From a bacterium (GTDB taxonomy: Bacteria; Patescibacteriota; Minisyncoccia; Phycocordibacterales; Zambryskibacteraceae): a DNA stretch of 35,250 bases. The position numbers were made by a program, and so were the translations under genes. Position 1 is the first letter of the stretch; each line of letters begins with the position of its first letter. Shown in pieces: positions 30,217 through 35,250 of this stretch. The notes below the pieces were generated by a model. That model was not told the DNA's origin. It did no database searches and saw only the letters and a list, made by a program, of their open reading frames with translations. The stretch covers positions 1 to 35,250 of the forward strand of contig JAHFOF010000005.1 in NCBI GenBank assembly GCA_023266935.1. The letters run 5' to 3'.

Positions 30217-31251
30217 CACGATGTGGTATTTGTTGTCTTTGTCTTTTTTGAAATACTTGGAGTTTTGGAGGTTGACCATAATGGTGTTTTCTTTCACATA
30301 GCGTTCCTTCAAAACTTTGTCAATAATCTTGTCTTTTGAAAGAGGACCTTCTTTTTCAATGATTTTCTTTATCACATCCTTGACTACCCCAGACATATAG
30401 CCCCATTCAGCTAATGCATACAAACCTCGTCCTACAAGCACAAATCGAGGATCCTTGATGAGTTCGTTGTGAGTAGTGGCTACATGAGCCTTTTTGTCGA
30501 AATATTGGCTAATAGCTTTGGCTACTTCTTTAAAGTGGATTGGGGAGCCGTGTTTGCGGATAACAAGGAAAGCATAGTCTCTCATCCCCTTTGCATTCAC
30601 ATTGGCCGATGAAGATTTACCCCATTCACCGAGAGGGTTCTTCCCAATTTTGTGCGAGATGGCAAGCCAACGTTTAATAACCTCTTCATTTTTATATTTT
30701 TCATTCACATCCTTTATCTCTTCGAGAAAATTGTTAATCAAATCACCTTCAACAATCAATTCATCATCTGAAAGTTTAGAATAAAGTTTGCGAATCGCGT
30801 TTTGAATTTTCTTCGCCAATTCTGAATCTACATGCCATCGGTGTTTGAACTCTTCATCCTCCTTCTCTCGTTTGAATTCTTCTCCTACAACTAATAGAAA
30901 ATTAAGGTGATGCTGAGTTGTTGGATCTTTAGACAAATGTTTGAGTAAATCTTTTTCTTCAACTATTCCTCCGAGTTCGAGAACTAAGGCTTTGAGTTCA
31001 GAAAATATGTTTTGAGTATCTTTGTATTCTTTAGATTTTCTGATGGCAATGAGAGAATGGTTTTCAATCTGTCGAACACGTTCACGAGTAATGCCGTACT
31101 TTTTGCCTATCGCATCTAGAGTCATTCTGATTGATTTTGGACCGAGGCCGTATCGACTTTCGACAACATCCCTACCTCTTTTATTGAGAACAGAAAGCAA
31201 ATGTTTAGTAGCCTGCTTTGGTTTAAAACTTAGATTGATTTTTTCGCTCAT
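30214..31251 (-). CDS. Sigma-region-4 / HARE-HTH-like transcription regulator
   Basis: A 345-residue DNA-binding protein. Residues 15-75 match sigma-70 region 4: RDVVESRYGL, then TLDAIGKKYGITRERVRQIE, the helix-turn-helix that reads -35 boxes. There is no region 2 or 3, so it is not a complete sigma factor. A charged helical middle part follows (about 80-220). The C-terminal 120 residues (from DYAFLVIRKHGSPIHFKEVAKAI, split at 20) look like tandem winged helices of the HARE-HTH/RNA polymerase delta type. Such sigma-4/HARE combinations are known in CPR and other bacteria. The promoter upstream overlaps an inverted repeat that may allow self-control. Confidence 0.82.
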   Translation of the reverse strand: MSEKINLSFKPKQATKHLLSVLNKRGRDVVESRYGLGPKSIRMTLDAIGKKYGITRERVRQIENHSLIAIRKSKEYKDTQNIFSELKALVLELGGIVEEKDLLKHLSKDPTTQHHLNFLLVVGEEFKREKEDEEFKHRWHVDSELAKKIQNAIRKLYSKLSDDELIVEGDLINNFLEEIKDVNEKYKNEEVIKRWLAISHKIGKNPLGEWGKSSSANVNAKGMRDYAFLVIRKHGSPIHFKEVAKAISQYFDKKAHVATTHNELIKDPRFVLVGRGLYALAEWGYMSGVVKDVIKKIIEKEGPLSKDKIIDKVLKERYVKENTIMVNLQNSKYFKKDKDNKYHIV

Positions 31252-31267
31252 AAATGATTATGTCCTA

Positions 31268-31297
31268 TTTGTATCACTTGACTGTTTTGTTGTCAAG
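31268..31297 (-). promoter_or_regulatory. Promoter with overlapping inverted repeat before the regulator gene
   Basis: TTGACA (31291-31296), 17 bases, TACAAA (31268-31273). CTTGAC (31277-31282) and GTCAAG (31292-31297), in the plus orientation, form a 6-base inverted repeat with a 9-base loop covering the -35 box and part of the spacer, a possible operator. A second -10-like CATAAT (31257-31262) is five bases before the ATG at 31251. Confidence 0.5.
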
Positions 31298-31323
31298 CCA
31301 TACGTAAAACTTCAATTCTTGGA

Positions 31324-34152
31324 CTATACCACGATGTTGACAATTTTGCCAAGAACCACAATTACTTTCTTTGGAGTTTGTCCTTCGAGCCATTTTGCAA
31401 GTTCAGGGAGGGCCAAGGCCTTCAGTCTAGTCTCTTCTTCTCCACTATTCGAATCGAGCACAAGCGTGGCTCGGAGCTTGCCATTTATTTGCACTCCTAT
31501 AGTCACTTCGTTGTCTTCAAGTTTGTTTTCATCAAAGTCTGGCCATGATTCAAAACCGAGTAAAGTCACATGCCCAAGCTCGTGCCAAATTTCTTCGGTT
31601 ATATGCGGAGCGAATGGGTTCAAGAGTTTGAGTAATGCTTCATACTCATCTTGGAAAACTTTTTCTTGTTTTTCTAAAGCATTCACAAAAATCATCATAT
31701 TTGAAATCGCTGTATTAAAATTCATTAACTCAATGTCATTTGTCACCTTCTTTATTGTTTTGTGAAGATTTGGAGAGCCAAAAAATTCTTCTTTAGAATC
31801 AATAACTTTTTCCTTTAATTTCCAAACCTTTTCTATAAATCTTCTTGGCCCAACCAGAGAATCTTCGCTCCAGGCTATCGCCTGTTCGAACGGACCCATA
31901 AACATTTCATAAACACGTAGGGTGTCAGCACCAAATCTTTCAATAATATTATCTGGATTAACTACATTGCCCTTGGATTTGCTCATCTTCTCTCCACCTT
32001 CTGCCAAAATCAATCCATGTGATGTTCGCTTTTTATATGGTTCGCTTGTAGGAACTAAACCGATATCAAATAAAAATTTATTCCAAAAACGAGAATAAAG
32101 AAGGTGAAGAGTGGTGTGCTCCATGCCTCCGTTATACCAATCAACAGGCATCCAATCGTCAAGACTTTTCTTTGAAGCGAATTTATTGTCATTGAATGGG
32201 TCTGTGTAGCGGAGGAAATACCAACTGGATCCGGCCCAATTCGGCATAGTATCTGTCTCTCGCCTTGCTTCTCCACCACACTTTGGGCATTTAACATTTA
32301 CCCAATCACTGATAGTAGCTAGTGGGGATTCGCCATTGTCAGTTGGCTGATAATTTTTTACCTCCGGAAGCATCACTGGTAGATCCTTCTCTGGTACTGG
32401 CACTATTCCGCATTTCTCACAATGAATCACTGGTATGGGTTCTCCCCAATATCTTTGTCTGCTAAATACCCAGTCACGGAGTTTGAATCTGGTAACCATC
32501 TTACCTCCTACAAATTCTGAGATTTCTTTTTGAGCAAATCCTGAATCCATATCGTTGAATTTACCTGAATTGATCAAAATTCCTGAGCCTGGAATCGAAC
32601 TGCCTCCTGACATTTCAAAATTAAAAATGAAAAGATGGTTTTGAAGAGTAATGGTTTCTCTCATTTCTTCTTTAGTAAGCCAACTCAAATGATGAAGATC
32701 CATTTCTTCTTGAGATATTTCCCTTTTTTCTCCATCAGCTAATTGTATAAAAACATTTTTTTGAGTAACTATTCTGTTCACGCCCTTATGTGGTGCGTGA
32801 AATTTATCCACATGTTCTAATGGTATGTACCTAGCCTCCTTTATGTTTTGATATCCAGTTTCTTCTTGTATTTCTCTGACTGCTGATTCTAATGGGTTCT
32901 CGCCTTCCTCTATGCCGCCAGTAAATAGACACTTCCAGTTAAATTTTGGGGAATAATTTAAAAGATATTTTTCTTCAGACCAGTGTTTTACAAGAACAAT
33001 TACACCATTTCGTTCTGTGTTTTCTGCCCCCTCTATAGTTGGATTCACTTTGTCTACAAATATTGGAGCTATAACTTGTTTTATTAGTAAATTGTATTTC
33101 TGAGCAAATTCAAAATCTCTTTGGTCATGAGCCGGTACAGCCATAATGGCGCCGGTCCCATAATGAGGTAAAACATAGTCCGCAATCCAAACTGGGATCT
33201 CTTCTTTGGTAGCAGGATTAATCGCCTTGATTCCCACGAGTTCAACACCTGTTTTTTCTTTATCGCCTGTCCTATCTATCTCTGTTTTGCTTTTTGCTTT
33301 CTTAATATATTCACCAACCTCATCCCAATTTGAGATTTGAGATTTGAGTTTTTGAATCAAATCATGCTCTGGAGCTAAAACCATATAAGTCGCACCAAAA
33401 ATCGTGTCTGGACGAGTGGTGAAAACTTTTATTTTCTCTTTAGTAGTAGTTTCAAAATCAATTTCAGCTCCTTCTGACCTTCCTATCCAATTTCTTTGCT
33501 GTGTCTTCACTCGTTCAGGAAAATCCACCGTGTCTAAATCTTTGTCCAATCTATCTGCGTATTTGGTGATGGCGAGCATCCACTGCTCCTTCTCCCTCTT
33601 CTCCACTGGTGTACCACAACGTTCACAACAACCATTCACCACTTCTTCATTGGCTAAACCAATTTTATCTTTTGGGCACCAATTAATTGCTATCTTCGCC
33701 TTGTAAGCCAAATCATGTTCAAGGAATTTCAGAAATAACCATTGGGTCCATTTATAATATTTTGGGTCAGTAGTATTTATTTCTCGCGACCAATCAAACG
33801 ATATGCCGAGTGATTTTATTTGTTTTCTAAAGGTATCTGTATTTTCTATTGTTATTTCTCTCGGAGCTCGACCAGTCTTGATGGCATAGTTTTCTGTGGG
33901 CAGACCGAATGCGTCCCAACCTATCGGATAAAGCACATCAAACCCCTCCATTCGCCTCTTGCGGGCTATAACATCCATACCTATATACGGCCTAGGATGC
34001 CCAACATGAAGTCCGTCTCCAGATGGATAAGGAAATTCAATCAGTGCATAATATTTTGGTTTAGTAGATTCAGTTTCAGCGTTGTATAAATCTTTCTCCC
34101 AAACCTTCTGCCACTTTGATTCAATTTGTTTTGGATCGTATTCGCTAGACAT
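31324..34152 (-). CDS. leuS: Leucyl-tRNA synthetase with inserted Nudix domain
   Basis: A class I synthetase that charges tRNA-Leu, 942 residues against about 860 usual. HIGH-type HVGH is at 49-52 and KMSKS at 722-726. The CP1 editing domain (about 225-360) keeps the Thr-rich TTRPDTIFGATY and GTGAIMAVPAHDQRD with the tRNA-editing Asp (D345). Directly after the editing core, where other LeuRS have a loop of about 15 residues, about 145 residues of a Nudix domain are inserted (370-515). The LeuRS sequence then resumes at GSGILINSGKFNDMDS. Zinc modules (CEKCG, CPKCGG) and the C-terminal anticodon domains are present. The start overlaps the preceding gene by eight bases. Confidence 0.96.
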   Translation of the reverse strand: MSSEYDPKQIESKWQKVWEKDLYNAETESTKPKYYALIEFPYPSGDGLHVGHPRPYIGMDVIARKRRMEGFDVLYPIGWDAFGLPTENYAIKTGRAPREITIENTDTFRKQIKSLGISFDWSREINTTDPKYYKWTQWLFLKFLEHDLAYKAKIAINWCPKDKIGLANEEVVNGCCERCGTPVEKREKEQWMLAITKYADRLDKDLDTVDFPERVKTQQRNWIGRSEGAEIDFETTTKEKIKVFTTRPDTIFGATYMVLAPEHDLIQKLKSQISNWDEVGEYIKKAKSKTEIDRTGDKEKTGVELVGIKAINPATKEEIPVWIADYVLPHYGTGAIMAVPAHDQRDFEFAQKYNLLIKQVIAPIFVDKVNPTIEGAENTERNGVIVLVKHWSEEKYLLNYSPKFNWKCLFTGGIEEGENPLESAVREIQEETGYQNIKEARYIPLEHVDKFHAPHKGVNRIVTQKNVFIQLADGEKREISQEEMDLHHLSWLTKEEMRETITLQNHLFIFNFEMSGGSSIPGSGILINSGKFNDMDSGFAQKEISEFVGGKMVTRFKLRDWVFSRQRYWGEPIPVIHCEKCGIVPVPEKDLPVMLPEVKNYQPTDNGESPLATISDWVNVKCPKCGGEARRETDTMPNWAGSSWYFLRYTDPFNDNKFASKKSLDDWMPVDWYNGGMEHTTLHLLYSRFWNKFLFDIGLVPTSEPYKKRTSHGLILAEGGEKMSKSKGNVVNPDNIIERFGADTLRVYEMFMGPFEQAIAWSEDSLVGPRRFIEKVWKLKEKVIDSKEEFFGSPNLHKTIKKVTNDIELMNFNTAISNMMIFVNALEKQEKVFQDEYEALLKLLNPFAPHITEEIWHELGHVTLLGFESWPDFDENKLEDNEVTIGVQINGKLRATLVLDSNSGEEETRLKALALPELAKWLEGQTPKKVIVVLGKIVNIVV
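32608..33045 (-). other. Nudix hydrolase domain inserted in LeuRS
   Basis: Residues 370-515 of LeuRS form a complete Nudix-type domain. The Nudix box (412-434) starts GGIEEGENPLESAVREIQ and ends EETGY, matching G-x5-E-x7-R-E-U-x-E-E-x-G-U at every fixed position, so it should bind metal. Beta strands (GVIVLVKHW before the box, KNVFIQL after it) and HLSWLTKEEM are typical of MutT-like proteins. The reading frame is continuous on both sides. Confidence 0.9.
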
Positions 34153-34672
34153 TTTTAAATTTCTTTATTGCAATCCAAATTAAGATAATTAATGCTATGG
34201 CTAGAATGATAACCTTGAGTAAATTATCTGCATTCGACCAGTAACGCATGCTGGCGATGATGAAAGAGAAAACTCCTGCGATTGACAGAGCTTGTCCAAG
34301 AAGAAAATTACCTTTCAAATAATTTCCGAGAAGAACGCAGAGTGCTCCAAGAATGACCAGGGTGACGAAAACATTCCTTTCATAATTCTTGTTAGCAGAT
34401 TCAAACTCGTTTCGACAAGTAAATTGAAGGTCGCAGTATCCGTTGGTCTCTATTTTTTGTGGGGCATAAGCAGTATTTTCATTCCATTGGCCACCTTTTG
34501 AAACACATGATTCTTGGGTATTTGCTTGAATCACTTGGGCTGTATTTGGACAGTAAGTATTAAAATCCGGCTGTTTATAGACGAGTGAAAGTGTGTAATT
34601 GAAAAAAAGATTCAAAACGATGACAATACCTATAATAAGAGACCAACGGAGTACTTTTGATTGTGTGTTCAT
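34145..34672 (-). CDS. Membrane protein with four-Cys outer loop, function unknown
   Basis: A 175-residue protein. One membrane helix (residues 10-30) is followed by an outer loop (about 33-99) with four cysteines (C41, C56, C80, C86) that could form two disulfides, then three more helices (about 101-118, 124-142 and 152-170) and a short Lys-rich cytoplasmic tail. The loop contains CVSKGGQWNEN, a pattern seen in small Cys-rich surface repeats. It sits between ychF and leuS, overlapping leuS by eight bases. The ychF stop TAA lies inside a TATAAT box six bases before this ATG. I recognise no family. Confidence 0.75.
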   Translation of the reverse strand: MNTQSKVLRWSLIIGIVIVLNLFFNYTLSLVYKQPDFNTYCPNTAQVIQANTQESCVSKGGQWNENTAYAPQKIETNGYCDLQFTCRNEFESANKNYERNVFVTLVILGALCVLLGNYLKGNFLLGQALSIAGVFSFIIASMRYWSNADNLLKVIILAIALIILIWIAIKKFKNV

Positions 34673-34678
34673 TGTTTT

Positions 34679-34684
34679 ATTATA
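34679..34684 (-). promoter_or_regulatory. -10-like box at the ychF stop
   Basis: A perfect TATAAT contains the ychF stop codon TAA (34680-34682) and ends six bases before the ATG at 34672. It is one of the cleanest cases of the recurrent pattern. Confidence 0.45.
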
Positions 34685-35250
34685 TCAAAAATTCAATCAC
34701 GTCGCCGTCTTGAACAATATATTCCTTACCTTCCGTCCTGACCCATCCTTTTTCTCGTGCCTTGGCGAACGAACCGGCTTCAATCAGCTTGTCATACGCG
34801 ACTACTTCTGCTCGGATAAATTTTTCTTGAAAATCTGAATGAATGGAGCGTCCGGCCTCTGGTGCAGTTGAGTCTCTCTTGCAAGTCCACGCTCTAGATT
34901 CTTTTTCTCCAGTAGTGAAAAAAGTGATGAGGTTTAAAAGGTCGTATCCAGATTTAATCAAATGATCTAACCCCGTCCCAAAAATCGGATCGACTTTAAT
35001 AGACGGTCCCGGCAAGTCTATTACCCTGAGCTCTGTCGAAGGGCTGGCCTCTGACATGTTTAAAACATAGAGCGTCGGTTTTTTAATATCTGCAGCTTCC
35101 AATTCCAAATTTATAATGCCTATGTCAAACAACGGATCGACTTTGTCGTGAACATGAATAATGTTTGAATCTTCAAAAATTCTCACTACTTCGATGATTG
35201 CGTCCACTTCTCGAATGTGAGAAAGAAATTTATTTCCAAGCCCTTCACCA
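34680..35250 (-). CDS. ychF: YchF-type ATPase/GTPase (3' part), shortened
   Basis: The C-terminal part of YchF (OLA1), a ribosome-associated P-loop NTPase that prefers ATP. The frame runs past the window edge; the first visible residues GEGLGNKFLSHIREVDAI match the family, so the GTG at 35207 is not a start. The helical coiled-coil domain that normally follows ELALADL (about 60 residues) is missing: here LELEAADI joins directly to KKPTLYVLNMSE. The region with the G5 motif is also shortened and replaced by SPSTELRVIDLPGPS. The TGS domain is intact, from SRAWTC to EYIVQDGDVIEFLI. It heads the minus-strand series in this window. Confidence 0.92.
   Translation of the reverse strand, partial: GEGLGNKFLSHIREVDAIIEVVRIFEDSNIIHVHDKVDPLFDIGIINLELEAADIKKPTLYVLNMSEASPSTELRVIDLPGPSIKVDPIFGTGLDHLIKSGYDLLNLITFFTTGEKESRAWTCKRDSTAPEAGRSIHSDFQEKFIRAEVVAYDKLIEAGSFAKAREKGWVRTEGKEYIVQDGDVIEFLI
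35024..35043 (-). repeat. Palindromic dispersed-repeat-like element inside ychF
   Basis: CCCTGAGCTC TGTCGAAGGG is an imperfect palindrome (CCCT/AGGG ends). It closely resembles the CCCTTCGACAAGCTCAGGG element found scattered in many bacterial genomes, with one extra base. It is read in frame as Pro-Ser-Thr-Glu-Leu-Arg within YchF. The resemblance to a known element is from memory. Confidence 0.5.

Noticed and set aside
31022-31765. A 247-codon open frame on the plus strand
   Set aside because: It lies antisense to the ends of leuS and the regulator gene, both firmly identified, and its product shows only Ser/Phe-rich composition without any motif.
1-35250. tRNA or rRNA genes, CRISPR arrays, insertion sequences, prophage genes
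   Set aside because: No intergenic gap is long enough for an rRNA, no cloverleaf-like or repeat-spacer pattern was seen, and no transposase or integrase frame is present. The baseplate-J-like domain stands alone and is not evidence of a prophage.

Overview
The window reads as a piece of a Candidate Phyla Radiation (Patescibacteria) chromosome, most likely Parcubacteria-like. The reasons are short proteins, minimal intergenic space, AT-rich DNA, several trimmed housekeeping enzymes (GluRS, AspRS, AlaRS, L13, YchF, a DnaJ without zinc finger), a divided but recognisable peptidoglycan gene set, and families that recur in these genomes. TGA is used as a stop (for example at mltG), which argues against the Gracilibacteria/Absconditabacteria code in which TGA is glycine. 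The assignment is inference from content; no 16S rRNA gene is present.

Layout. Positions 1-2464 hold the only plus-strand genes: the end of an S41 processing protease, rplI (L9), a small anchored protein with a degenerate Ada-like domain, and a lysozyme-like protein whose export leader looks broken. rpmA (L27) lies on the minus strand and its 3' end overlaps that of rplI. A bidirectional hairpin at 2483-2518 separates this part from one long minus-strand series filling 2638-35250. Read in transcription order that series is: ychF (partial), a four-Cys membrane protein, leuS with an embedded Nudix domain, a sigma-region-4/HARE-like regulator, a conjugation-ATPase-like accessory membrane protein, mltG, mnmA, an ATP-cone/endonuclease fusion, mgtC, a uracil-DNA glycosylase without iron-sulfur cysteines, alaS (minimal), an actin-fold protein and its single-pass membrane partner, infA, rpmJ-rpsM-rpsK-rpsD-rpoA-rplQ-rplM-rpsI, grpE-dnaK-dnaJ, a membrane protein, trpS, aspS, scpA-scpB, a D,D-carboxypeptidase, mraY-ftsW-murG, gltX, an M23 envelope peptidase, and two small membrane proteins.

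How the genes work together. Three themes dominate: translation (ribosomal proteins, RNA polymerase alpha, IF-1, five aminoacyl-tRNA synthetases, MnmA, YchF), cell wall growth and remodelling (MraY, FtsW, MurG, D,D-carboxypeptidase, MltG, M23, SLT-like lysozyme), and protein or chromosome upkeep (GrpE-DnaK-DnaJ, ScpAB, UDG). Genes often overlap by 1-26 bases.

The most interesting signals are: (1) a recurrent TATAAT-like box placed 5-7 bases before the start codon of many genes, often touching or containing the stop codon of the gene before, which suggests many leaderless transcripts starting inside apparent operons; (2) a 21-base motif repeated just before four start codons, in three cases filling the space from the preceding stop; (3) a Nudix hydrolase domain inside LeuRS; (4) a family-4-like UDG that has lost all four cluster cysteines; (5) an ATP-cone/PD-(D/E)XK fusion; and (6) an actin-fold/transmembrane protein pair beside alaS. 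No tRNA, rRNA, CRISPR array or insertion sequence was seen. The stretch 2519-2637 is AT-rich and shows nothing I can name.
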